Assembly: GCA_024233835.1 (NCBI GenBank)
Contig: JACKPC010000005.1
Coordinates: 1-64,000, forward strand
Direction: 5' to 3'
DNA: 64,000 bases
Source: Leptospiraceae bacterium
GTDB lineage: Bacteria; Spirochaetota; Leptospiria; Leptospirales; Leptospiraceae
Shown: positions 56,067-64,000 of the stretch, piece by piece
How positions within the stretch are numbered: the first letter of the stretch is position 1
Layout of the letters: each line of letters begins with the position of its first letter
Made by a program: the position numbers and the translations under genes
The notes under the pieces: generated by a model
Told to the model about the DNA's origin: nothing
Seen by the model: only the letters and a program-made list of their open reading frames with translations
Databases searched by the model: none

Positions 56067-56813
56067 TCAAGTCCCTCTGTTCTTCTTAACTTCGCTCCCG
56101 TGGCGGGAAACAGCGGAAATTTAAGTATCAGCTCCCTGGCTGACACATCGTTAACCGTCAATTGGACGGCAGCTACAGACGGAACTCCCCAAAGCTCCAT
56201 GCAATATCTTCTGTATCAATCTTCCAGTAATAATATAGCTACCATTGCCAATATGGAAGCCAATGGAACAGCCATAGGCACTTATACCAGTAACATTATC
56301 TCAAAAGCCGTTACAGGACTCACTATTAATAACACCTATTACTTCAATGTAATCGCTCTCGATGCCAACGGGAATAAGACTGCCTACACAATGATTTCCG
56401 CAACTACCGTAAGATACACCTTTGCTGATAGCCAAATACCTCCTGGCTGGTCATTTGCCGGAAATGCAAGCTGGTTTATTACTTCTACTGATTGTTCAAG
56501 TAATGGAGTGGAGGCACCCTGTTTACGTTCGGGTGTTATTACCGACAGTCAGACAACAAGTATCACCGCTACGATTACGGTTACCAATAGTGCTATAAGT
56601 TTTCACAGAAAAGTCGCCGGAGAAGATTGCTGCGATAAGTGTGAATTTAAAATAGATGGTGTTGTTCAAAGCGGCGAGCCGGTTGCAGCGGTCGACCAGA
56701 TGTATAATTTCCCCATTTCAAATGGTTCTCACACAGTAGAATGGAGATATTATAAGGATGGAAGTGTAACCACACCACCGGATGCCTGCTTTATCGACAA
56801 TATCAGCTATTAG
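54066..56813 (+). CDS. DUF5018 lipoprotein, tandem copy A
   Basis: 915 residues. Lipobox LISC (Cys19); three ~90-residue repeats (FGDVDVDRGEIEG, FTDTDPDALQLGG, FTDTDNTQNAIAG, each with KxSxExxI); a DUF5018-like domain at about 480-570 (GTTANDFTNPLTYTVTAVDGS); and a bacterial Ig-like segment to ~667. From residue 668 on it differs from copy B: an Fn3-like domain and a jelly-roll-like end with CDKCEFKIDG and CFIDNISY, as in the split gene at 31-35 kb. It is a probable surface-exposed adhesin-type lipoprotein. It is followed by an AAA/nuclease gene after 47 bases. Confidence 0.85.
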   Translation: MKTRYTILPILFLLGLISCNFVASNKSEGNGARVLALNYDPSTVNSGDAYKQTKLSVQGKLSYPDGTPIEYANLNIKSAGLTTSLSVRSTSGYLSFGDVDVDRGEIEGVLFLKKVSDETDIKSYTLYWANADNISLSKIATFYKTGTDPSYVFKENTPIYTGAKKFTFFSVDKSGNETLLEALEFKDSGPSFSTDENGNYTIILGLGKSKIGVSKDGKDLGDISISIESVDAKPIPEVTSSEFSAVVTGVTQLSPEDVKALESVTKPTVPPSTISFTDTDPDALQLGGEILIGKASAESNITHYGLYFAQSATVKARLLAFIAKTGSDIKVTISGNLPIPEGSQYLMVVSKNTAGEMSTGPSVLINDYVKPPTAPSLTAASISFTDTDNTQNAIAGQVSITKASDESNIDSYVLYWGNSATTRLSTTPIAELNKTGANLVYNVATNTAIPAGATHFLVFTKNAVGEMVTGISVAIVDTLPNAKEITSFSIPSIPQATAIITGTNIALNIPFGNAITNLVAGFTTTGASVKIGTTVQVSGTTANDFTNPLTYTVTAVDGSTQNYTVTTTVAANQAPVASSVTFSGSITLASSLTGTFSYSDPDGHTAGTHTYQWYRCTDNTSAPPTNCSAISGATGITYTLTIADDLKYIRFAVTPVDQYALAGTMVYSSPSVLLNFAPVAGNSGNLSISSLADTSLTVNWTAATDGTPQSSMQYLLYQSSSNNIATIANMEANGTAIGTYTSNIISKAVTGLTINNTYYFNVIALDANGNKTAYTMISATTVRYTFADSQIPPGWSFAGNASWFITSTDCSSNGVEAPCLRSGVITDSQTTSITATITVTNSAISFHRKVAGEDCCDKCEFKIDGVVQSGEPVAAVDQMYNFPISNGSHTVEWRYYKDGSVTTPPDACFIDNISY

Positions 56814-56819
56814 GATTTC

Positions 56820-58567
56820 TACTTGACCGTCAGGGAGTTTTCGACTAATTCTGTTTTAGTATGATAAAACTTCCCTACGGCATTATGAATTTTGAAAAAA
56901 TCATTAGTGGTGGCTATTTCTACCAGGATAGAACGGCTTTTATTGAAAAATGCGAGAATACTGCCAGCACTCTTTTCTGTGTGCGTCCGCGGCGTATGGG
57001 AAAAACTCTCTGGCTTGATACTCTGGCCAATTACTACGACATCAAAAGAAAAGATCGGTTCGAAAAGCTTTTCAGCCATCTTTACATAGGGAAAAATCCA
57101 ACCGGCAGGCAAAATTCTTATCTCATCCTGCATCTTGATTTTTCTACCATTCAGGTTTCGAATGATATAAAAGAAATTGAAAATAGCTTTCATAGGTATA
57201 TTACCACTGTGATTCGAGAATTTCTCATAAAATATAAGGATTGTATAGCAGACTTTCCGGTCGCATTTGAGAGGGAGAATGCTATTGATTCCATGAATTC
57301 CTTAATCAGTGTGATTAAATTATCCGAGCACAAACTTTACATTCTGATTGATGAATATGATAATTTCACCAATGAGTTAATCAGCACCAATAGAACCACA
57401 GATTATGCAAGGCTTGTTACGGGTGATGGTCTGTTGAAATCGTTTTTCAAGGTTATCAAGTCGGGTAATATCGGGGCCATAGATAGAACCTTTGTCACCG
57501 GTGTAACCCCGGTAACTCTTACCGACATGTCGAGTGCCTACAACATTTCAACTCCGATTAGCCTCTCTGCCAATTATAACAATCTCTTTGGTTTTACAGA
57601 AAAAGAAGTAGAGTCGATCTTAGAGCCCATACTGGCTGAAGTTGATATGAGTTCGCACAGGGACGAGATTTTATCTATTATGCGGCATTACTATAACGGT
57701 TATAAATTTTCCAAAAAGCATAGTGATACTATTTATAATCCAACCTTAACCATCTTTTTTTTGAATAAGCTTATAGAAGAAAGAGGGATTCCCGAACAGT
57801 TATACGACCGTAACCTTGAGATGGATGGTAACAAACTGGATCATATTACCAAATTGAGTTCGGTTCATGATAAGGTTTTCCGTTTATTAGAGAATGAAGA
57901 GAAGATCTCTATTTCGCATTTAGTGGAAGATTTTAAGCTCAGTGAGCTATTGACTATGGATGAGCAATCGGAGAGATACCTCTGGTCGTATCTGTTCTAT
58001 TATGGAATCCTGACCTTCGGAGGTATGGATGCATTTAATACTGTATTAAAGATACCGAATAATATCTCCCGGCATTTCTATTATGACAGGATACGTCAGG
58101 CACTCTTTCCGGCCAAATTGGAAGCGAGTGATGTGCAGAAGGAGTTTTTCATCCACCTCGATTTACCGGTTTTGCAAACCTTTTTAGAGAAAACAGTTCT
58201 ACCCTATCTTTCTAATAGGGACTATATCCGTGCGAATGAAGTTTCCATGAAGATCATGTTTCTGTCACTCATGCTCCGAGACGACCTGTATATAATCGAT
58301 AGTGAGAAAGAAATTCTGAGAAACTACAGTGACCTTCTGTATATCGGTCGTGGTGAGACTCGCAAGAGATTTGGCTTAAAAGACATTCTGATAGAGTTTA
58401 AATTTGTAAAGATAAGCGAGACGAATTTGAGTCAGGAAGAGATCAGAGTTCTGGCGGAAAAAGAGCTGGAAAGTCTGCCCGGAGTCAAGGAAAAGTTAGA
58501 GGAAGCGGAAAATCAACTTGGAAGTTATAAAGAGAAGATAGAAGATAAGTTTTATAAGCATAACCGT
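56820..58567 (+). repeat. Long direct repeat R2, copy 1 (AAA/nuclease gene)
   Basis: Matches 62253-64000 (offset 5433 bp). It begins TACTTGACCGTCAGGG, 41 bases before the start codon. I saw no difference. The right limit is not known, because copy 2 runs off the window. Confidence 0.9.
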
Positions 58568-58657
58568 TTTTTCTCAGACATGAGCGACTTTGCCATTCAT
58601 CCCCTGTGCATATTATTCATAGGTTTTGAACGGGTGCTGGTTCGCGCCAGCTACTGA
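56861..58657 (+). CDS. AAA-ATPase-like / PD-(D/E)XK nuclease domain protein, copy 1
   Basis: 598 residues. The N-terminal AAA-ATPase_like region (PF09820 type) starts LPYGIMNFEKIISGGYFYQDRTAFI, with a Walker A-like RPRRMGKT and Walker B-like YILIDEYDNF. The C-terminus resembles the PDDEXK_9 (DUF1703) domain: DLLYIG ... LKDILIEFKFVK with the Asp and Glu-x-Lys of the nuclease fold. These proteins occur in many copies in some genomes; their role is not established, and a link to mobile DNA or defence has been suggested. No clear ribosome site. Its 5' end is also present as a fragment at 58683. Confidence 0.88.
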   Translation: MIKLPYGIMNFEKIISGGYFYQDRTAFIEKCENTASTLFCVRPRRMGKTLWLDTLANYYDIKRKDRFEKLFSHLYIGKNPTGRQNSYLILHLDFSTIQVSNDIKEIENSFHRYITTVIREFLIKYKDCIADFPVAFERENAIDSMNSLISVIKLSEHKLYILIDEYDNFTNELISTNRTTDYARLVTGDGLLKSFFKVIKSGNIGAIDRTFVTGVTPVTLTDMSSAYNISTPISLSANYNNLFGFTEKEVESILEPILAEVDMSSHRDEILSIMRHYYNGYKFSKKHSDTIYNPTLTIFFLNKLIEERGIPEQLYDRNLEMDGNKLDHITKLSSVHDKVFRLLENEEKISISHLVEDFKLSELLTMDEQSERYLWSYLFYYGILTFGGMDAFNTVLKIPNNISRHFYYDRIRQALFPAKLEASDVQKEFFIHLDLPVLQTFLEKTVLPYLSNRDYIRANEVSMKIMFLSLMLRDDLYIIDSEKEILRNYSDLLYIGRGETRKRFGLKDILIEFKFVKISETNLSQEEIRVLAEKELESLPGVKEKLEEAENQLGSYKEKIEDKFYKHNRFFSDMSDFAIHPLCILFIGFERVLVRASY

Positions 58658-58682
58658 TTAGAATGGCCGTACCGGTTGTCTA

Positions 58683-58703
58683 TTTTAGTATGATAAAACT
58701 TCC
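58683..58703 (+). repeat. 21-bp remnant of the AAA/nuclease gene start
   Basis: Exact copy of 56854-56874 (TTTTAGT, the ATG and the next 11 bases), between the first cassette and the second. It is followed by unrelated sequence. A related GCCGTACCGG lies just upstream, where the intact copies have GACCGTCAGGG. It looks like a leftover of a deleted or recombined third copy. Confidence 0.65.
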
Positions 58704-58801
58704 TTAAAGTCTAATTGCCATTAATTATAATCTGTATCTTTTTCTTTTTTTATTTATATATATTATTAAGAAATCTACTGACTAATTCGTCTATTTTTTC
58801 T

Positions 58802-60812
58802 GGGTGCTGTCATGAAAACAAGATATACTATACTACCAATACTATTTTTATTAGGTCTTATCAGCTGTAACTTTGTTGCAAGCAATAAAAGCGAAGGAAA
58901 CGGCGCAAGGGTTCTCGCGTTAAACTATGACCCTTCCACAGTCAATAGTGGAGATGCCTACAAACAGACGAAGCTTTCGGTGCAGGGGAAGCTGAGCTAC
59001 CCGGATGGAACTCCTATAGAATACGCAAATCTTAATATCAAATCCGCAGGTCTAACAACCTCTCTTTCTGTTCGTTCTACTTCCGGCTACTTAAGTTTCG
59101 GAGACGTGGATGTAGACAGGGGAGAAATCGAAGGCGTTCTCTTTCTTAAAAAAGTAAGCGATGAAACGGATATCAAATCCTATACCCTCTACTGGGCGAA
59201 TGCCGATAACATAAGCCTTTCGAAAATCGCTACTTTCTACAAGACGGGCACTGACCCGAGCTATGTTTTTAAAGAAAATACTCCCATTTATACGGGAGCC
59301 AAAAAGTTCACCTTCTTTAGTGTAGACAAATCAGGTAATGAAACCCTTCTCGAAGCACTGGAATTCAAGGATTCGGGTCCTTCTTTCAGTACGGACGAAA
59401 ACGGGAATTATACTATTATACTCGGTCTGGGTAAATCGAAGATAGGTGTGTCGAAAGACGGGAAAGATTTGGGTGATATCTCTATATCGATAGAATCTGT
59501 AGATGCGAAGCCCATCCCGGAAGTTACATCCAGTGAATTTTCAGCCGTTGTCACCGGAGTTACTCAGCTAAGCCCTGAAGACGTGAAAGCCCTCGAATCG
59601 GTTACCAAACCCACTGTCCCTCCGTCTACTATCAGTTTCACGGACACGGACCCTGACGCCTTGCAGCTCGGAGGAGAAATTCTCATAGGCAAAGCCAGTG
59701 CTGAATCGAATATCACACACTACGGTCTTTACTTTGCACAGTCTGCTACTGTTAAAGCGAGGCTCTTAGCATTTATTGCAAAAACAGGTTCCGATATCAA
59801 GGTAACGATTTCCGGTAATCTACCTATTCCCGAAGGAAGTCAATACCTAATGGTTGTAAGTAAAAATACGGCCGGTGAGATGTCTACAGGACCTTCGGTT
59901 CTTATTAATGACTATGTGAAACCTCCGACTGCACCGAGTCTGACTGCGGCTTCTATTTCATTCACAGATACAGATAACACCCAGAACGCAATAGCTGGAC
60001 AGGTGAGTATAACAAAAGCCTCAGACGAATCCAATATTGATTCCTATGTACTTTACTGGGGTAATTCGGCAACGACCAGACTCAGCACCACTCCGATAGC
60101 AGAACTGAACAAGACCGGGGCGAACCTCGTTTATAATGTGGCTACTAATACAGCTATACCCGCAGGAGCCACGCACTTTCTCGTCTTTACAAAAAATGCA
60201 GTAGGGGAGATGGTTACCGGAATCTCAGTCGCCATTGTTGATACTCTTCCGAATGCGAAAGAAATCACATCTTTTTCTATCCCGTCTATTCCGCAGGCAA
60301 CAGCTATCATTACAGGAACAAACATTGCTCTGAATATTCCTTTTGGGAATGCCATAACTAATTTGGTGGCAGGATTTACTACTACAGGAGCTTCCGTTAA
60401 AATCGGAACGACTGTGCAGGTGAGCGGAACAACTGCAAACGATTTTACGAACCCCTTAACGTACACCGTCACCGCAGTCGATGGAAGCACACAGAACTAT
60501 ACCGTTACGACTACTGTAGCAGCAAATCAGGCTCCTGTTGCATCCAGTGTTACATTCAGTGGAAGTATAACTCTTGCTTCTTCTCTTACCGGGACTTTTA
60601 GTTATTCTGATCCTGACGGTCATACAGCCGGAACCCATACGTATCAGTGGTATCGCTGTACAGATAACACAAGTGCTCCACCTACAAACTGCTCGGCGAT
60701 TAGCGGTGCAACCGGAATCACATATACACTTACTATAGCCGATGATTTGAAATACATTCGATTTGCTGTCACTCCAGTGGATCAGTATGCACTCGCCGGA
60801 ACTATGGTTTAT
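58802..60812 (+). repeat. Long direct repeat R1, copy 2 (lipoprotein 5' part)
   Basis: Second copy of 54056-56066. Left boundary is sharp: upstream sequence (TCTATTTTTTCT) differs from that of copy 1. Confidence 0.9.
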
Positions 60813-62219
60813 AGTGCAGCGAGCAATATCGCAGACTTAACTGCTCCGACTTTAAGTAAAAATGTTTTGAATATTACAGGTCTCAGTGCCACCTCGGCCA
60901 CCTTGAGCTGGACTGCGGCTAGTGATACTGTAACAACTCAGGCCAGCTTGCAGTATCTTCTATACTATTCTTCCAATTCGACCATGACTACGGTAGCTGA
61001 GATTGAAGCAAATGGTACTCCTGTTGGCTCTTACACATCGAACCTGCTGACTCAGACCGCCTCGGGACTTACATCCAATACGGCTTATTATTTCAATGTA
61101 ATTGTTAAAGATGAAGCCGGAAATAAAACAGCTTACAAAACACACAGGGATTTCCCTTTCAGCGGTATGGTTGCTTATTATCCTTTCAATAATAACGCTA
61201 CAGATATTATTTCAGGTTTAAATGGCACAATTTATGGTTCGGTAAGTCCTACAAGCGACATTGAGGGGAATCCAAATACTGCCTATAGTTTCGATGGTTC
61301 TACCGGTTATATTCTCACTTCTTCCAATGTTGGAATTGCAGGCACTTCAGCCAGAACTTTATCTGTTCGAATAAAATCTTCCACCACGAGCTTTGGAGAC
61401 TATTCCCATATCATTGACTGGGGTAGTTTTGGCTTTTTTATCAATAATACCGGTAATTCCATAGGATTCTGGGGAGGTGGAACCAACAATTTAACCGCTC
61501 AGACAATTACAACATCCTGGGAAAACTGGCTTGTTAGCTATGATGGTACTAATTTCAACGTATATAAGAATGGCATAAAAGTTTTGGGGCCTACAAGCCA
61601 GGTAATTAATACTACAGATTCACCACTCAGAATTGGTTATAGAAGTGATGGTACTCTTTTTTTCCCGGGTATAATTGATGATATTCGGATTTATAATCGT
61701 GCTCTTACAGATGCCGAAGCATTAGTTATAGCTGGGAAATATACCTTTAGTGGACCTTTAACTAACTTTGATATTTCCCTCCTTCACGGTTGGAGCATTT
61801 GCTACCAGGAAACCTATGCCGCTACCACTACAACTGTTAGCTCGGTTCTTTCATCCTGCAACAAGGCAAATTTAATGATGGCCTGCCGCTTAGTTGCTTC
61901 ACCTAATTCTATTATCCTGGCAGCTTATGCACCCAGAGCTGATGTGACTTTTGCCACAGGAGCAAATACTACTTCATTCCATAATGCAAATGGAGTAGAC
62001 TGGTACTTTGATAGTTCCGGAGGGGGAAGTGATTCCTGGGGTTTTGCCGGTGCCGGAACTGGAGTAAGCAAAAGTAATTGTGATACCGGTTCTGTAAGTC
62101 CCGAACTTCGTCTGTGCTGGCATACTCCCACTTCCGGAGTTGTAAATTCCGGTTATCGCTGTGGTTCAACCACCAGTACCGGTGCAACTTATGAAAGACT
62201 CATTTTTCATGCAGACTGA
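58812..62219 (+). CDS. DUF5018 lipoprotein, tandem copy B
   Basis: 1135 residues. Residues 1-667 appear identical to copy A (lipobox, three ~90-residue repeats, DUF5018-like domain, Ig-like segment). From 668 it carries its own modules: an Fn3-like domain (TSATLSWTAASDTVTTQASL), a LamG/concanavalin-like domain (MVAYYPFNNNATDIISG ... IIDDIRIYNRALTDAEA) and a cysteine-containing end (LHGWSICYQETY ... CWHTPTSGVVNSGYRCG) reminiscent of a Leptospira C-terminal domain. LamG domains bind glycans or matrix proteins. The 3' 248 bases before the next repeat have no match in copy A. Confidence 0.85.
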   Translation: MKTRYTILPILFLLGLISCNFVASNKSEGNGARVLALNYDPSTVNSGDAYKQTKLSVQGKLSYPDGTPIEYANLNIKSAGLTTSLSVRSTSGYLSFGDVDVDRGEIEGVLFLKKVSDETDIKSYTLYWANADNISLSKIATFYKTGTDPSYVFKENTPIYTGAKKFTFFSVDKSGNETLLEALEFKDSGPSFSTDENGNYTIILGLGKSKIGVSKDGKDLGDISISIESVDAKPIPEVTSSEFSAVVTGVTQLSPEDVKALESVTKPTVPPSTISFTDTDPDALQLGGEILIGKASAESNITHYGLYFAQSATVKARLLAFIAKTGSDIKVTISGNLPIPEGSQYLMVVSKNTAGEMSTGPSVLINDYVKPPTAPSLTAASISFTDTDNTQNAIAGQVSITKASDESNIDSYVLYWGNSATTRLSTTPIAELNKTGANLVYNVATNTAIPAGATHFLVFTKNAVGEMVTGISVAIVDTLPNAKEITSFSIPSIPQATAIITGTNIALNIPFGNAITNLVAGFTTTGASVKIGTTVQVSGTTANDFTNPLTYTVTAVDGSTQNYTVTTTVAANQAPVASSVTFSGSITLASSLTGTFSYSDPDGHTAGTHTYQWYRCTDNTSAPPTNCSAISGATGITYTLTIADDLKYIRFAVTPVDQYALAGTMVYSAASNIADLTAPTLSKNVLNITGLSATSATLSWTAASDTVTTQASLQYLLYYSSNSTMTTVAEIEANGTPVGSYTSNLLTQTASGLTSNTAYYFNVIVKDEAGNKTAYKTHRDFPFSGMVAYYPFNNNATDIISGLNGTIYGSVSPTSDIEGNPNTAYSFDGSTGYILTSSNVGIAGTSARTLSVRIKSSTTSFGDYSHIIDWGSFGFFINNTGNSIGFWGGGTNNLTAQTITTSWENWLVSYDGTNFNVYKNGIKVLGPTSQVINTTDSPLRIGYRSDGTLFFPGIIDDIRIYNRALTDAEALVIAGKYTFSGPLTNFDISLLHGWSICYQETYAATTTTVSSVLSSCNKANLMMACRLVASPNSIILAAYAPRADVTFATGANTTSFHNANGVDWYFDSSGGGSDSWGFAGAGTGVSKSNCDTGSVSPELRLCWHTPTSGVVNSGYRCGSTTSTGATYERLIFHAD

Positions 62220-62252
62220 GACTCTGCTTGAAAAGTGTTCTTTTTCGCAAAT

Positions 62253-64000
62253 TACTTGACCGTCAGGGAGTTTTCGACTAATTCTGTTTTAGTATGATAA
62301 AACTTCCCTACGGCATTATGAATTTTGAAAAAATCATTAGTGGTGGCTATTTCTACCAGGATAGAACGGCTTTTATTGAAAAATGCGAGAATACTGCCAG
62401 CACTCTTTTCTGTGTGCGTCCGCGGCGTATGGGAAAAACTCTCTGGCTTGATACTCTGGCCAATTACTACGACATCAAAAGAAAAGATCGGTTCGAAAAG
62501 CTTTTCAGCCATCTTTACATAGGGAAAAATCCAACCGGCAGGCAAAATTCTTATCTCATCCTGCATCTTGATTTTTCTACCATTCAGGTTTCGAATGATA
62601 TAAAAGAAATTGAAAATAGCTTTCATAGGTATATTACCACTGTGATTCGAGAATTTCTCATAAAATATAAGGATTGTATAGCAGACTTTCCGGTCGCATT
62701 TGAGAGGGAGAATGCTATTGATTCCATGAATTCCTTAATCAGTGTGATTAAATTATCCGAGCACAAACTTTACATTCTGATTGATGAATATGATAATTTC
62801 ACCAATGAGTTAATCAGCACCAATAGAACCACAGATTATGCAAGGCTTGTTACGGGTGATGGTCTGTTGAAATCGTTTTTCAAGGTTATCAAGTCGGGTA
62901 ATATCGGGGCCATAGATAGAACCTTTGTCACCGGTGTAACCCCGGTAACTCTTACCGACATGTCGAGTGCCTACAACATTTCAACTCCGATTAGCCTCTC
63001 TGCCAATTATAACAATCTCTTTGGTTTTACAGAAAAAGAAGTAGAGTCGATCTTAGAGCCCATACTGGCTGAAGTTGATATGAGTTCGCACAGGGACGAG
63101 ATTTTATCTATTATGCGGCATTACTATAACGGTTATAAATTTTCCAAAAAGCATAGTGATACTATTTATAATCCAACCTTAACCATCTTTTTTTTGAATA
63201 AGCTTATAGAAGAAAGAGGGATTCCCGAACAGTTATACGACCGTAACCTTGAGATGGATGGTAACAAACTGGATCATATTACCAAATTGAGTTCGGTTCA
63301 TGATAAGGTTTTCCGTTTATTAGAGAATGAAGAGAAGATCTCTATTTCGCATTTAGTGGAAGATTTTAAGCTCAGTGAGCTATTGACTATGGATGAGCAA
63401 TCGGAGAGATACCTCTGGTCGTATCTGTTCTATTATGGAATCCTGACCTTCGGAGGTATGGATGCATTTAATACTGTATTAAAGATACCGAATAATATCT
63501 CCCGGCATTTCTATTATGACAGGATACGTCAGGCACTCTTTCCGGCCAAATTGGAAGCGAGTGATGTGCAGAAGGAGTTTTTCATCCACCTCGATTTACC
63601 GGTTTTGCAAACCTTTTTAGAGAAAACAGTTCTACCCTATCTTTCTAATAGGGACTATATCCGTGCGAATGAAGTTTCCATGAAGATCATGTTTCTGTCA
63701 CTCATGCTCCGAGACGACCTGTATATAATCGATAGTGAGAAAGAAATTCTGAGAAACTACAGTGACCTTCTGTATATCGGTCGTGGTGAGACTCGCAAGA
63801 GATTTGGCTTAAAAGACATTCTGATAGAGTTTAAATTTGTAAAGATAAGCGAGACGAATTTGAGTCAGGAAGAGATCAGAGTTCTGGCGGAAAAAGAGCT
63901 GGAAAGTCTGCCCGGAGTCAAGGAAAAGTTAGAGGAAGCGGAAAATCAACTTGGAAGTTATAAAGAGAAGATAGAAGATAAGTTTTATAAGCATAACCGT
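62253..64000 (+). repeat. Long direct repeat R2, copy 2 (to window end)
   Basis: Second copy of 56820-58567; continues past the window. Confidence 0.9.
62294..64000 (+). CDS. AAA-ATPase-like / PD-(D/E)XK protein, copy 2 (cut by window)
   Basis: Same start and same sequence as the gene at 56861, as far as I could read (569 codons visible). If it is as long as copy 1 it should end 90 bases past the window. It lies 74 bases after lipoprotein copy B, so the cassette order lipoprotein then AAA/nuclease is kept. Confidence 0.88.
   Translation, partial: MIKLPYGIMNFEKIISGGYFYQDRTAFIEKCENTASTLFCVRPRRMGKTLWLDTLANYYDIKRKDRFEKLFSHLYIGKNPTGRQNSYLILHLDFSTIQVSNDIKEIENSFHRYITTVIREFLIKYKDCIADFPVAFERENAIDSMNSLISVIKLSEHKLYILIDEYDNFTNELISTNRTTDYARLVTGDGLLKSFFKVIKSGNIGAIDRTFVTGVTPVTLTDMSSAYNISTPISLSANYNNLFGFTEKEVESILEPILAEVDMSSHRDEILSIMRHYYNGYKFSKKHSDTIYNPTLTIFFLNKLIEERGIPEQLYDRNLEMDGNKLDHITKLSSVHDKVFRLLENEEKISISHLVEDFKLSELLTMDEQSERYLWSYLFYYGILTFGGMDAFNTVLKIPNNISRHFYYDRIRQALFPAKLEASDVQKEFFIHLDLPVLQTFLEKTVLPYLSNRDYIRANEVSMKIMFLSLMLRDDLYIIDSEKEILRNYSDLLYIGRGETRKRFGLKDILIEFKFVKISETNLSQEEIRVLAEKELESLPGVKEKLEEAENQLGSYKEKIEDKFYKHNR

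Overview
The window looks like DNA from a spirochaete of the Leptospira group. The evidence is indirect but consistent. It has many lipoproteins with relaxed spirochaete-type lipoboxes (LFSC, LISC, SIGC), followed in several cases by a Lys/Asp patch and a SGLLLGLA-like stretch. It also has DUF5018-like adhesin-type lipoproteins, a PilZ-like protein resembling a Leptospira family, methyl-accepting chemotaxis and c-di-GMP genes, and AT-rich DNA. No rRNA, tRNA or CRISPR array was seen. I did not identify the species.

Layout. 0-6.2 kb: a small hypothetical gene, two surface lipoproteins with Gly/Thr linkers (a beta-helix protein and a subtilisin/kexin-like protease), and a separate gene that looks like the protease's detached propeptide. 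6.4-15.6 kb: cold-shock protein, M61 peptidase, diguanylate cyclase, an MBOAT/SGNH acylation pair, a SpoIIE-type phosphatase and a DnaQ-like exonuclease. 15.6-21.1 kb: an operon led by a degenerate NtrC-like regulator, then a partition/replication module (ParA, ParB, a winged-helix Rep-like protein) with a candidate antisense RNA between parB and rep. 21.2-31.4 kb: a protein with discoidin domains and eight phage-tail-like repeats, a GT-C-like membrane protein, a histidine kinase with an N-terminal substrate-binding-like domain, a lytic transglycosylase and a PilZ-like protein. 31.4-35.6 kb: a large lipoprotein gene split by an IS1182-like element; removing the element and one copy of its 3-bp target duplication restores the frame. 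35.9-40.1 kb: a membrane-bound AraC regulator, a cyclic-nucleotide-binding protein, and a second parAB pair followed by a DUF1569-like protein with a histone-H1-like tail. This operon carries two copies of one inverted repeat, which I propose as parS. 40.4-54 kb: outer-membrane protein, hemH, slyD, trkA-trkH, a three-domain fusion (isochorismatase-like, APH-like kinase, dual-specificity phosphatase), a chemoreceptor and a CAP-domain lipoprotein. 54-64 kb: two tandem copies of a cassette made of a large DUF5018 lipoprotein and an AAA-ATPase/PD-(D/E)XK protein.

Two unrelated ParAB systems and a Rep-like gene with possible antisense control in 64 kb suggest a secondary replicon (second chromosome or megaplasmid) or an integrated plasmid. 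The three related lipoprotein genes (31-35, 54-57 and 59-62 kb) share an N-terminal architecture but differ in C-terminal domain and repeat number. The tandem pair is almost identical upstream and unrelated downstream, as expected for a variable surface-protein family kept alike by recombination. The accompanying AAA/nuclease gene is duplicated with it, and a 21-bp fragment of its 5' end remains between the cassettes.

All calls are by reading the sequence; no database search was run.
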